Source of the DNA: Bacillus sp. SA1-12
Lineage (GTDB): Bacteria > Bacillota > Bacilli > Bacillales > Bacillaceae
Direction: 5' to 3'
Assembly (NCBI RefSeq): GCF_000981385.1
Contig: NZ_LATZ01000119.1
Span: 1 to 64,000, forward strand
Length of the DNA: 64,000 nucleotides
In this document: piece by piece, positions 45,144 to 54,302 of the stretch
How the letters are laid out: every line of letters begins with the position of its first letter
How positions within the stretch are numbered: the first letter of the stretch is position 1
Notes under the pieces: model-generated
The model's database searches: none
The model's input: only the letters and a program-made list of their open reading frames with translations
Told to the model about the DNA's origin: nothing
Program-made: the position numbers and the translations under genes

Positions 45144-45183
45144 TAAACAAATAATCGTACTTCATAGGAAGGAAGGGAGAGAA

Positions 45184-46167
45184 ATGGCATTTCTTAAAAC
45201 ACAAAATGTCAACCAAGAGTACAATCACTCTGCAAATATAGTTAGTAAAAAACAAACGACTACAATTACAAAGATGCAGAGGTTAAAGAGAGACCGATGG
45301 TTATATCTTTTATTAATACCAGGGATTCTTTATTTTTTGATCTTTAAATATGCCCCGATGTGGGGAGTAGTCATTGCCTTTCAAGATTATTCTCCATTTA
45401 AAGGTGTATTTGGCAGCGAATGGGTAGGATTTGAAAATATTAAAGACTTTTTCCAAAACCCGGATTTTTTTAGATTGTTACAAAATACATTTATTTTAGC
45501 AGTTTTAGACCTGGTCTTCTTTTTTCCCGCACCTATTATACTATCTTTACTATTAAATGAATTACGAATTAATTCGTATAAAAGAACAATTCAAACCTTT
45601 ATTTACGTACCACATTTCATGTCATGGGTCATTATCGCAAGTATCACGTATATTTTCTTTACCACCAGCGGCGGAGTAATGAATGAAATAGTTTCCTATT
45701 TTTATGGGAAGGAAATGAACTTCTTATCATCACCAGAGTGGTTTCGCCCGCTCATCATGGGTCAAATAATCTGGAAAGAAACAGGATGGGGAACGGTTAT
45801 CTTTTTAGCTGCATTGGCCACTGTGGACCAAGAACAGTATGAAGCCGCGATTGTAGATGGAGCAGGCCGTTTCCGAAGATTGTGGCATGTTACGTTGCCG
45901 GCAGTAAGAAGCACAATTATTGTATTACTTATTTTGCGACTAGGTAATTTTCTGGATACAGGCTTTCAACAAATCTACTTAATGTCAAATTCATTAAACC
46001 GCAGTGTGGCGGATGTTTTTGATACCTATGTGTATTTTGTCGGGATTACCCAAGGTGCATATAGCTATAGTACAGCTGTGGGCTTATTTAAATCAGTCGT
46101 CGGAATTATTCTGGTTTTAGGGGCGAATAAACTGGCGAAGAAATTAGGGCAAGATGGAATTTTTTAA
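45184..46167 (+). CDS. ABC permease, LplB/YteP-like
   Basis: Inner-membrane component of the oligosaccharide importer. 327 residues, six predicted spans from residue 38 (WLYLLLIPGILYFLIF) on; the binding-protein-dependent transport EAA motif is EAAIVDGAGRFRRLWHVTLPAV near residue 220. It starts at ATG 45184 behind AGGGAGAG and is followed by the second permease after 32 bp. With the lipoprotein upstream it corresponds to the YtcQ-YteP-YtcP pectin oligomer system of B. subtilis in family and order. A 35-residue hydrophilic N-terminal tail is in the cytoplasm. Confidence 0.92.
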   Translation: MAFLKTQNVNQEYNHSANIVSKKQTTTITKMQRLKRDRWLYLLLIPGILYFLIFKYAPMWGVVIAFQDYSPFKGVFGSEWVGFENIKDFFQNPDFFRLLQNTFILAVLDLVFFFPAPIILSLLLNELRINSYKRTIQTFIYVPHFMSWVIIASITYIFFTTSGGVMNEIVSYFYGKEMNFLSSPEWFRPLIMGQIIWKETGWGTVIFLAALATVDQEQYEAAIVDGAGRFRRLWHVTLPAVRSTIIVLLILRLGNFLDTGFQQIYLMSNSLNRSVADVFDTYVYFVGITQGAYSYSTAVGLFKSVVGIILVLGANKLAKKLGQDGIF

Positions 46168-46199
46168 TAATTGTTCATAGATTAGAGGAGGTGTTACAA

Positions 46200-47090
46200 A
46201 TGGGAATGCCCAAAATGCATAATACTCCGGCTGGAAGAGTATTTGATGTATTCAACTTTATTATTTTAGGGATCATCGGATTGATCATGGTTTGTCCATT
46301 CCTATATGTCATTGCTGGATCATTTGCTACAGAAGCAGAATTAACGAGAAGAAGTTTTTTTATTATTCCAGAAACATTTTCACTGGATTCCTATAAATAT
46401 ATTTTTTCTACTGCTACATTCACGCGAAGCATCTTAGTATCAATTGGTGTAACAGTTGTGGGAACGCTTGTCTGTCTGTTTTTTACCTTTACGATGGCAT
46501 ATCCGTTATCTAGAAAACACTTAATGGGGCGCAGCACCATTATGAATCTTATTGTCTTTTCAATGTTATTCAGCGGGGGAATGATCCCTACGTATCTAGT
46601 TGTAAAATCATTGGGATTATTGGATTCTTATTGGGCATTGATTTTGCCTGCAGCGATTAATCCATTTAATTTAATTATTGTAAAAACGTTTTTTCAGAAT
46701 ATCCCTGCAGAATTAGAAGAATCAGCTAAAATTGATGGCTGTACTGAGTTTGGGATCTTCTGGAGAATTATGCTTCCTCTGTCAAAACCAGTACTTGCAA
46801 CCTTTGCACTCTTTTATGCCGTCGCGATTTGGAATGATTTCTTTAGTGCATTATTATACATCAATGACAATACGAAATGGCCTGTTCAAGTATTGCTTCA
46901 ACAAATCATACTTCTATCGCAATCGATGTTAAGCGATCCGGCCTCAATGGGTACAGATTATGTAGAACCCCCTGAGCAATCATTAAAACTTGCTGTCGTT
47001 GTTGTGGCAACATTACCGATTTTGATTGTCTATCCTTTCCTCCAGAAGCATTTTGCTAAAGGAATGTTATTAGGTTCTGTAAAAGGTTAG
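46200..47090 (+). CDS. ABC permease, LplC/YtcP-like
   Basis: Second membrane component of the importer. 296 residues from ATG 46200 (GGAGGTG six bases upstream; an in-frame GTG at 46191 overlaps that sequence). Six spans, EAA motif EESAKIDGCTEFGIFWRIMLPLSKP near residue 180, and the CarB/MalG-type C-terminus with YPFLQKHFAKGMLLGSVKG. The partner ATPase is not encoded locally; in Bacillus a shared ATPase (MsmX) energises such importers. A good terminator follows. Confidence 0.92.
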   Translation: MGMPKMHNTPAGRVFDVFNFIILGIIGLIMVCPFLYVIAGSFATEAELTRRSFFIIPETFSLDSYKYIFSTATFTRSILVSIGVTVVGTLVCLFFTFTMAYPLSRKHLMGRSTIMNLIVFSMLFSGGMIPTYLVVKSLGLLDSYWALILPAAINPFNLIIVKTFFQNIPAELEESAKIDGCTEFGIFWRIMLPLSKPVLATFALFYAVAIWNDFFSALLYINDNTKWPVQVLLQQIILLSQSMLSDPASMGTDYVEPPEQSLKLAVVVVATLPILIVYPFLQKHFAKGMLLGSVKG

Positions 47091-47097
47091 TAAATAG

Positions 47098-47140
47098 AAG
47101 GGCAATTTATTTGTTACATACAGTAAATTGTCCTTTTTAC
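47098..47140 (+). terminator. Terminator of the first importer operon
   Basis: GGGCAATTTA (47100-47109) pairs with TAAATTGTCC (47124-47133), followed by five T residues. Confidence 0.8.
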
Positions 47141-47297
47141 GTGAATAAAGAAATAGTTAAAAAAATGTTATTTACGTTTTTGTCGAATTTTATAAACCGC
47201 TTTCTTTTATTGTCTGAATTGTGCAATAATAGAAGTGATAATTTTTGTTTTATGTTTGAATAGGGGGGATTTTATTGGGATAAAGAATATACGCAAC

Positions 47298-49622
47298 ATG
47301 CTAAAAAAAGTGAAGTGGAGCGGGAGTCATTATCGGAAAAACTTTATCCTCATTTTGCTTATAGCCAGTATTCCAGGGTTAATTACCGGAATACTCATTT
47401 ACTGGCTTGCTGTTGGCGCGGTTGAAGACGAGCTTCGTAAACTTCATGGAGAACAAATTGTACAAAGAGCAAAAAATATTGATGAACAATTCAGGAATTT
47501 GGAGTATTCCGCATCTCGATGGGCGATTGAACCTCGCTTTAGTGAATCATTAAGAAGTATGGACCTTGTTGAACACTTTACAGAGTCATATGATATTTCA
47601 AAGACACTTGTACGCTTACAAGAAACACATCCACTTATTAAAAATGTTGATCTCTATATAGAGGGAGATAAAAATGTCTTGTTTAATACGGAGTATCATT
47701 CTATCAACAAACAGGAAGTCAGTCAATTTCACAAAACGTTAGAGGGGAAAAATATTTACTGGGGTCAATATCCTGGAAAAAGTCAAATTGGATCAGGCTT
47801 AGCTCTCATTCATACCATTCCAGCAGCCAGTAAACATCCATTTGGCTCTATTATTATTACACTTAATCAGGAACAAGCACTGGAACTTTTGAAAACGTTA
47901 ACACCGTACGGAAAAGGTGCAACTTTCATTTTAAATCACGATAAACAGGTCATACTATCGGCAAACAATACAAATAACCAGTCATTTGTAAACGCTTTAA
48001 AAAATAAGTTAACCAAATTGGATGAGGATAAGGAATCGTTTCAATTTACATTTAATAATCAAATCTATTCTGTTTCTATTGGTCAATTATCAAGAGTTGA
48101 TTCAGATTGGACTTATGTATCAGCCGCACCAATGTCGTCTATTACAGCACCTCTCGTTATTGTTTCAAGAATCATATTAGTAATTAGTGCGTCCGCTCTT
48201 ATTCTAGCTATTATTATGTCTTGGTTTGCATCTTACCGTATATATACACCGATTAGAAAGTTAATGGGGAAATTGATGAACGAATCAGCTGAGAAATGGA
48301 AACCGACTGGCACTGACGAATTTTTGCTAATTGAACAACAATGGGAAGAGTTATCTAAACGAAGCAATTTATTACAACACCGTCTTTCGAAACAGGTAAC
48401 AGAAATAAAGAATAGTTTTGTGCTTCAGCTAGTTCAAGGGTATTTTTTTCATTATAAAGAAGAAGATTTAGAGAAACGGATGAAAGGATATGGGTGGATT
48501 ATTGATAATCATCATTATATTGCAATTAATGTAAATCTGACAGGTCTGGTAGATTCAAAAGACCGTTTTTCAAATAATGATGAAAGTCTTGTCACCTTCT
48601 TAACCGCCAATATAATGGAAGATATCGCCAGCGAGATGTTTTCACAATACAATGTGATGAAATTCTCAGATTTATCTGTTGGTGTCTTAATTGTTTATCC
48701 ATCAGGCATTTTAATTAAAGAGGATATTCTTCAATTTGCGAATAAAGTAACGGAAGCTGTTAATGACATAATGAACCTGAAGGTCATTATCACCATTAGC
48801 GAACCGACAAATAAAATGAAGGACATTTATCATCTCTTTGAAGAAATGGACAAGTGTAAACGTCTCCGAATTTTTGAAAACAAAAATCAAATTCTTGATA
48901 TCCAGGAGATTGGATCATTAAATGATATCAATAGTTTTCGTTATCCATTTACAATTGAAAAGGAAATCATTCAAGCGATAAGAATGGGGCAATTAGAAGG
49001 AATTGAGATATTAGTTCAACAGTTTTTAGAGGAAATAGCCGAAAAAAATGGAATGAATGAAGTAAATATCCAACAAGGTGTAAGGCAATTGTATAGCAGT
49101 ATCCAGCATGAAATTTTGCATGCTGGCATCCATCCGCATGATTTATTTAACGGCAAAGATATGTATGAAGAACTTTCCCAAATCCACACAATCGAGAGGT
49201 TAACAAAATGGTTTATTAACTCGATTATTCTGCCTTTTAACCAAAGACTTGAAAGCAGGATGAATATGGAATTAAAGCGAATCGTTGAAAAAGTGGTTTG
49301 TATGATTCAAGAAAATTATATGAACGATATTTCGTTAGATAGCTGTGCTGAAGAAGCCGGTACCAATCCTTATTCGCTCAGCAAAGCATTTAAACAAATT
49401 GTAGGGATTAATTTTATTGATTATTTAACAGATTTGCGGATCCAAAAAGCAAAGGAACTCCTTTTACATTCAACAATGAAGATAAATGATATTGCGGAAA
49501 GCGTAGGATATCGCCATAGCTATTTTAACCGCATCTTTAAGAAACAAATGGGCATACCGCCAAGCCAATATCGGAAATTGCATCAAGACCGTAATTTAAT
49601 GAAGATTGAAAAAGATGGATAG
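47298..49622 (+). CDS. Membrane AraC-family regulator (YesS/YtdP-like)
   Basis: One-component transmembrane regulator of pectin genes. Two spans (about residues 14-36 and 290-315 from ATG 47298) flank an extracellular Cache-like sensor domain (ENVDLYIEGDK, SIIITLNQEQ), followed by a HAMP-like linker, a long cytoplasmic region and a C-terminal AraC double helix-turn-helix (ENYMNDISLDSCAEEAGTNP and IQKAKELLLHSTMKINDIAESVGYRHSYFNRIFKKQMG). Start is uncertain: the only strong ribosome binding site, AGGGGGG, points to an in-frame ATT at 47274; GTG 47235 and ATG 47298 have none. In B. subtilis, YesS-type proteins activate rhamnogalacturonan genes; here it probably controls the importer upstream and/or the lyase. 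Confidence 0.88.
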   Translation: MLKKVKWSGSHYRKNFILILLIASIPGLITGILIYWLAVGAVEDELRKLHGEQIVQRAKNIDEQFRNLEYSASRWAIEPRFSESLRSMDLVEHFTESYDISKTLVRLQETHPLIKNVDLYIEGDKNVLFNTEYHSINKQEVSQFHKTLEGKNIYWGQYPGKSQIGSGLALIHTIPAASKHPFGSIIITLNQEQALELLKTLTPYGKGATFILNHDKQVILSANNTNNQSFVNALKNKLTKLDEDKESFQFTFNNQIYSVSIGQLSRVDSDWTYVSAAPMSSITAPLVIVSRIILVISASALILAIIMSWFASYRIYTPIRKLMGKLMNESAEKWKPTGTDEFLLIEQQWEELSKRSNLLQHRLSKQVTEIKNSFVLQLVQGYFFHYKEEDLEKRMKGYGWIIDNHHYIAINVNLTGLVDSKDRFSNNDESLVTFLTANIMEDIASEMFSQYNVMKFSDLSVGVLIVYPSGILIKEDILQFANKVTEAVNDIMNLKVIITISEPTNKMKDIYHLFEEMDKCKRLRIFENKNQILDIQEIGSLNDINSFRYPFTIEKEIIQAIRMGQLEGIEILVQQFLEEIAEKNGMNEVNIQQGVRQLYSSIQHEILHAGIHPHDLFNGKDMYEELSQIHTIERLTKWFINSIILPFNQRLESRMNMELKRIVEKVVCMIQENYMNDISLDSCAEEAGTNPYSLSKAFKQIVGINFIDYLTDLRIQKAKELLLHSTMKINDIAESVGYRHSYFNRIFKKQMGIPPSQYRKLHQDRNLMKIEKDG

Positions 49623-49927
49623 ATTTCAATACTATCCCATATAACTTCAAGTCTTTAACGATACAAGGATAGCTCCAATCTGAGCGGATCCCCTGCCCCC
49701 TGTTTAGGATGCCATCTCAACATATACTATTATGCTAGTTACGTATGAAGGCATTGTGCAATTAAGTATCATTGAGTTACCCAGTGCTTGAATGGGTTGA
49801 TAATGGTAAGGAGTATAGAATCATCCTATCTGGAGCGAAAATTGGTTTTAGGCAGAATGGCTCCAATGAAGGGAGATTATCGACATTTTCAAGTTCACAA
49901 GGGGATCAAAAAGGAGAGAATGGTAAA
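49623..49927. other. Gap before the deacetylase-like gene
   Basis: No terminator or promoter was clear. The deacetylase frame stays open through 49772-49927 with readable sequence (LEWVDNGKEYRIILSGAK...), which may be part of that protein or a relic. Confidence 0.35.
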
Positions 49928-50725
49928 ATGCCAAAAGTAATGTTAGCGTTTCCTGAAGGGAAACATAAAGTTGTAACATTAAGCTTTGATGATGGAAAGG
50001 CAGCTGATAGGAGATTAGTAGACATCTTCAATCAGTATGGAATTAAGGGTACCTTTCATATAAATTCCGGGCTATTAGGAGTAGGGGACCGCATCTCACA
50101 TGAGGAATTAAAAGAGTTGTATAAAGGTCACGAAGTTTCTGTACACACGGTTACACATCCGACCATTGCAAGGTCGCCAAAAGAACAGCTGGTTGAAGAA
50201 ATAGTCGAAGACCGTAAAGGGTTAGAAAGAATTGTCGGTTATCCTGTTAGAGGAATGTCATATCCAAATGGTTCATACAATCGCCATATTAAAGAGGTTC
50301 TCCCCTATCTTGGAATAGAGTATGGCAGAACGGTGCATTCCACTGGTAATTTTTCGATCCCTGATGATTTATATGAATGGAATCCAACATGCCATCACAA
50401 TAAAGAGTTAATGAAGCTAACCGAAACGTTTATTAACCTTCATAAAGAGCAATACCTTTATTTGCTGTATGTTTGGGGACATAGCTATGAGTTTGACCAT
50501 GATCAAAATTGGGATTTGATCGAACGTTTTTGCCAAGTAGTCGGTAATAGAGAAGATATTTGGTATGCAACTAATATTGAAATTGTTGATTATCTGAAGG
50601 CCTTTCAAAATCTGAAGTTTTCTGCAGACAGTCACCTTGTTTATAATCCTCAAGTATTGCCTGTTTGGCTAAATGTTGATGGAAACATAACAAAGATACC
50701 TGGCGGCAGTCAAGTGTCATTATAA
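49928..50725 (+). CDS. Polysaccharide deacetylase family protein without signal peptide
   Basis: NodB-type (CE4) deacetylase fold. 265 residues from ATG 49928, which has AAAGGAG about nine bases upstream. Motif 1 is LSFDDGKAADRR (D-D), motif 2 is SVHTVTHPTIARSP (HxxxH type, H-T-V-T-H), and motif 3-like YPNGSYNRH; the fold is completed by YVWGHSYEFDHDQNWDLIERF. No signal peptide or TM is visible, unlike cell-wall deacetylases, so in this locus it may remove acetyl groups from imported pectin oligomers. If TTG 49772 were the true start, the protein would gain 52 N-terminal residues of unknown type. Confidence 0.82.
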   Translation: MPKVMLAFPEGKHKVVTLSFDDGKAADRRLVDIFNQYGIKGTFHINSGLLGVGDRISHEELKELYKGHEVSVHTVTHPTIARSPKEQLVEEIVEDRKGLERIVGYPVRGMSYPNGSYNRHIKEVLPYLGIEYGRTVHSTGNFSIPDDLYEWNPTCHHNKELMKLTETFINLHKEQYLYLLYVWGHSYEFDHDQNWDLIERFCQVVGNREDIWYATNIEIVDYLKAFQNLKFSADSHLVYNPQVLPVWLNVDGNITKIPGGSQVSL

Positions 50726-50772
50726 TTGAGAAGAAGTAAATGAAACGATGGTAGTTTAAGGAGGAGCTATGA

Positions 50773-51408
50773 ATGCAAATGAATGGGTTGGCAGGAGGGT
50801 TTTATAAAATCTCCGAATGGGTTATGAAACTAGCTTATGTAAATTTATTATGGATGTTGTTTTCACTTATTGGATTAATTGTATTTGGAATTTTTCCAGC
50901 AACAGCAGCAATGCTTGCGGTCATACGGAAGTTGATTATGGGAGATACAGATATCCCTGTTTTTAAAACATTTTTTGCCGCATACAAGAAAGAATTCTTG
51001 AAAAGTAATATGATTGGGATCTTGATGTTTGTTGTTGGATATATATTATATTTTGACCTTACGATTGTTAGAGAAGCAACTGGAATGATTAGGCTGTTAT
51101 ACCTTCCATTACTAATGATCTTTTTAGGTTATGTGTTGACCTCTTTATATGTTTTCCCAGTCTTTGTTCATTATGAAACGAAGATATTCCAAGTACTCAA
51201 AAATTCGTTTCTGATTATGATTTTACACCCGTTATCAACGATCATGATGGTAGTAGGTGCAATTGCCATTTATTCTTTAATGATCACCATACCAGGATTA
51301 ATTCCTATCTTTAGCGGAAGCCTCTTCGCATTTGTAATCATGTGGTCTGCACTTATTGCTTTTTCAAAAATTGAAAAAAAACAAGAAACGATCGCTCTCC
51401 AAAAGTAG
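50773..51408 (+). CDS. yesL: YesL family (DUF624) membrane protein
   Basis: 211-residue membrane protein with five or six spans. The N-terminus GGFYKISEWVMKLAYVNLLWMLFSLIGLIVFG is the DUF624/YesL signature, and FPATAAMLAVIRKLIMGDTDIPVFKTFFAAYKKEF follows. YesL-type genes accompany rhamnogalacturonan and other LplABC-type operons in Bacillus, but the role is unknown. GGAGG lies eight bases before the ATG. Ends at a terminator. Confidence 0.85.
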   Translation: MQMNGLAGGFYKISEWVMKLAYVNLLWMLFSLIGLIVFGIFPATAAMLAVIRKLIMGDTDIPVFKTFFAAYKKEFLKSNMIGILMFVVGYILYFDLTIVREATGMIRLLYLPLLMIFLGYVLTSLYVFPVFVHYETKIFQVLKNSFLIMILHPLSTIMMVVGAIAIYSLMITIPGLIPIFSGSLFAFVIMWSALIAFSKIEKKQETIALQK

Positions 51409-51412
51409 ACTT

Positions 51413-51446
51413 ATAGGCTGTCTTAATCTATAGAGGCAGCCTTTTC
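51413..51446 (+). terminator. Terminator after yesL
   Basis: AGGCTG (51415-51420) pairs with CAGCCT (51437-51442), followed by TTTTCC. Member of the AGGCTGTCT-type terminator group. Confidence 0.6.
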
Positions 51447-51613
51447 CCTCTCATCAAAAGATTCTCGGTTAACAAAAAAGTGCAAATTGCTAAGTAAAAT
51501 GGTTATGCAAAAAAGTGAGCTTGTTTGTAAGTCAGGATTCAGTTAGGTTAAAAAGGAACCTTTCATTAGATTAATCAAGCAAAGGAAAGGAGGTAAGGAT
51601 CTTTTTATTAAGC

Positions 51614-51636
51614 TTGACAATAATGAAAGCGCTTCA
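51614..51636 (+). promoter_or_regulatory. -35 box and cre-like site before the rhamnogalacturonan lyase
   Basis: A perfect TTGACA (51614-51619) is followed by the palindrome TGAAAGCGCTTCA (51624-51636), a cre-like site missing one base of the 14-base form. The -10 expected near 51637-51642 is poor (TCAATA), so an activator may be needed. A CcpA complex here would overlap the promoter. Confidence 0.45.
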
Positions 51637-51660
51637 TCAATACCTAATCGGAGGTTGCCT

Positions 51661-53862
51661 ATGTTAATAAGAGGAAGTAAATTAAAGAAAACAAAAACAA
51701 TAATGATTTGCTCGATCCTAACTGCTTCAATTTTTGCACCACATGGAACAATGGCTAGTAACTCACTAAAAGAAGAACAAACAAAGCAAACCTATCAAAT
51801 GGAATACTTAGATCGTGGTCTAGTAGCTGTAAAAGTTGATAACGGTGTTTTCATAAGCTGGAGATTGTTGGGAAATGAAGCGGATGATATTGCCTTTAAC
51901 CTATATCGTGATGGGGAAAAGATAAATTCCTCGCCAATCAAATCAAGTACAAACTTTCTTGATCTTCATGGTAAATCAGATTCAATTTACTCAGTACATG
52001 CAGTTAAAGATGGTGAAGTACCTTCCAAATCAAAAGCTGTTGACGTATGGGGGAAAAATTATCTTTCAGTACCACTAAAAAAACCTGCTGATGGAATCAA
52101 CCCAGATGGAACAACTTATACGTATCATGCAAATGACGCAAGTGTCGGTGATCTGGATGGTGATGGCCAATATGAGATTGTCCTAAAATGGGATCCATCA
52201 AATTCACAAGATAATTCAAGGAATGGTGTAACTGGTGAAGTGTTTGTCGATGCGTATGAAATGGATGGCAGCCACTTATGGAGGATAGGTCTTGGGAAAA
52301 ATATAAGAGCCGGTGCCCATTATACACAGTTTATGGTTTATGACCTTGATGGAGATGGAAAATCAGAGGTTGCATTAAAAACGGCAGATGGAACAACGGA
52401 TGCTGCCGGAAAGGTAATCGGTGACCCGAATGCAGATTATAGAAATGCTGAAGGCAGAGTGTTGGAAGGGCCTGAGTTCCTATCTATTTTTGCTGGAGAA
52501 ACTGGTCAGGAGCTTGTCACAACAGATTATGAACCAGCAAGAGGAAACGTAACAGATTGGGGTGATGGCTACGGTAATCGTGTAGATCGCTTCTTAGCAG
52601 GAATTGCATATATAGATGGCAAACGGCCTAGTCTGATAATGGCTAGAGGCTATTATGAAAAAACAATGATCGCATCCTATAACTATCGTGATGGAGAATT
52701 ATCAAAAGAATGGTTGTTTGATAGTGATACATCAGGTAACGAAGGCTATGCTGGTCAAGGAAATCATAATTTAAGTATTGCCGATGTAGATGATGATGGA
52801 AAAGATGAAATTATTTATGGTGCAATGGCTATTGACGATGATGGCACCGGATTATACACAACTGGTTTAGGACATGGTGATGCAATGCATTTAGGTGATT
52901 TGGATCCAAATCATCCTGGTATGGAGGTCTTCCAAGTCCATGAAAGTAAAAATGCGGCATATGGTATGGAATATCGTGATGCTGATTCAGGTGAGGTTTT
53001 ATGGGGGATTTTTACAGGTCAGGATACTGGAAGAGGAATGGCAGCCGATATTGATCCGAGATATGCAGGTGAAGAGGTATGGGCAAGAGGTGGAGTCTAT
53101 ACAAGTACAGGTCAGAAAATAACTGAAGCGATGCCGTCATCGACGAACTTTGGTATTTGGTGGGATGGGGACTTATCAAGAGAGCTCCTAGATCATCAGT
53201 GGGATGCAACGAATGGCTACGGAACAGGAAAAATTGATAAATGGGATTTTGAAACGAACACGACGATTAATCTATTAACGGCAGAAGGCACAGCCTCTAG
53301 TAACTCAACGAAAGGCAATCCAAGCTTGCAGGCTGATCTAGTTGGCGACTGGCGTGAAGAAGCAATCTGGAGATCAGCAGATAACAGTGAGCTTCGCATT
53401 TATACGACAACAGATGTATCGGATAAACGCATCCATACACTTATGCATGATCGGGTGTATCGTTTAGGTGTTGCCTGGCAAAATGTTGCCTATAATCAAC
53501 CACCACATACAAGCTTCCATCTTGGAAATAACATGACGAAACCAGTACAGCCACATATGTATGTCGTTACTAACGCAGGTATTAAATTATCACCACATGT
53601 CCTAAATGCAAAACAAAATACTAGTGAACGTCCTGTAACAGGAAAAGTGACATTGCCTTTTAAACAAAGAATTTCGGAAGTACAGCTGAAGGTTAATGGC
53701 AAGATTGTAGAAGGAGAGGTTCAAGGAAACATCGTCAAGTTTAAACAACCGGATATCATCAATATACTTAATGGCGAGTTGGGGGAAATAGATGTTACCG
53801 TATCAGGTATCTTGGAAAATGGGAATCATTTTTCAAGTGAAGATACAATTACCATAAAGTGA
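51661..53862 (+). CDS. Secreted rhamnogalacturonan endolyase (PL11, YesW-like)
   Basis: Cleaves the rhamnose-galacturonic acid bonds of rhamnogalacturonan I by beta-elimination. 733 residues from ATG 51661 (GGAGG six bases upstream; TTG 51655 overlaps that sequence). A signal peptide (about residues 1-30, basic KLKKTK then hydrophobic, ending TMAS) targets it outside. The PL11 eight-bladed propeller follows: MEYLDRGLVAVKVDNGVFISWRLL, repeated calcium-binding DLDGDGQYEIVLKWD, DLDGDGKSEVALK and DVDDDGKDEIIYG loops, GDWREEAIWRS near 560. About 90 extra C-terminal residues form an Ig-like module, making it longer than YesW (620). Confidence 0.92.
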   Translation: MLIRGSKLKKTKTIMICSILTASIFAPHGTMASNSLKEEQTKQTYQMEYLDRGLVAVKVDNGVFISWRLLGNEADDIAFNLYRDGEKINSSPIKSSTNFLDLHGKSDSIYSVHAVKDGEVPSKSKAVDVWGKNYLSVPLKKPADGINPDGTTYTYHANDASVGDLDGDGQYEIVLKWDPSNSQDNSRNGVTGEVFVDAYEMDGSHLWRIGLGKNIRAGAHYTQFMVYDLDGDGKSEVALKTADGTTDAAGKVIGDPNADYRNAEGRVLEGPEFLSIFAGETGQELVTTDYEPARGNVTDWGDGYGNRVDRFLAGIAYIDGKRPSLIMARGYYEKTMIASYNYRDGELSKEWLFDSDTSGNEGYAGQGNHNLSIADVDDDGKDEIIYGAMAIDDDGTGLYTTGLGHGDAMHLGDLDPNHPGMEVFQVHESKNAAYGMEYRDADSGEVLWGIFTGQDTGRGMAADIDPRYAGEEVWARGGVYTSTGQKITEAMPSSTNFGIWWDGDLSRELLDHQWDATNGYGTGKIDKWDFETNTTINLLTAEGTASSNSTKGNPSLQADLVGDWREEAIWRSADNSELRIYTTTDVSDKRIHTLMHDRVYRLGVAWQNVAYNQPPHTSFHLGNNMTKPVQPHMYVVTNAGIKLSPHVLNAKQNTSERPVTGKVTLPFKQRISEVQLKVNGKIVEGEVQGNIVKFKQPDIINILNGELGEIDVTVSGILENGNHFSSEDTITIK

Positions 53863-54302
53863 GACTTCCATCAGTGATTTTTTCAAAGTGATAAGATATA
53901 GAACAATAGACGATTTAATTGAACATAGCAAAGTAAGTCGGATCTGCCACTGATGGTTAGCGAAACTTATCGGATCTTTACGGACAGTTGCTCCTTCACT
54001 TTCTACATAATTAAATATAATAGTTTTCTGGAATCTGAAGATGATACTGTCTGTTTAGAAGGGAAAAAGTGAGACTTCCATCAGTGATTTTTTCAAAGTA
54101 ATAGGATATAGAACAATAGACGATTTAATTGAACATAGCAAAGTAAGTCGGATCTGCCACTGATGGTTAGCGAAACTAATCGGATCTTTACGGACAGTTG
54201 CTCCTTCACTTTCTACATAATTAAATATAATAGTTTTCTGGAATCTGAAGATGATACTGTCTGTTTAGATGGGAAAAAGTGAGACTTCCATCAGTGATTT
54301 TT
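53861..54302. repeat. 210-bp tandem duplication behind the lyase gene
   Basis: Two full 210-bp units (53861-54070 and 54071-54280), differing at about four positions, are followed by the first ~22 bases of a third (54281-54302), after which the sequence diverges. Each begins GAGACTTCCATCAGTGATTT and holds an inverted repeat (CCATCAGTG near the start, CACTGATGG about 80 bp on). The first unit starts inside the lyase stop codon. No open frame of note. Confidence 0.9.

Noticed and set aside
53861-54302. CRISPR-like array
   Set aside because: The units are 210 bp, directly adjacent and nearly identical throughout, with no repeat-spacer alternation and no cas genes.
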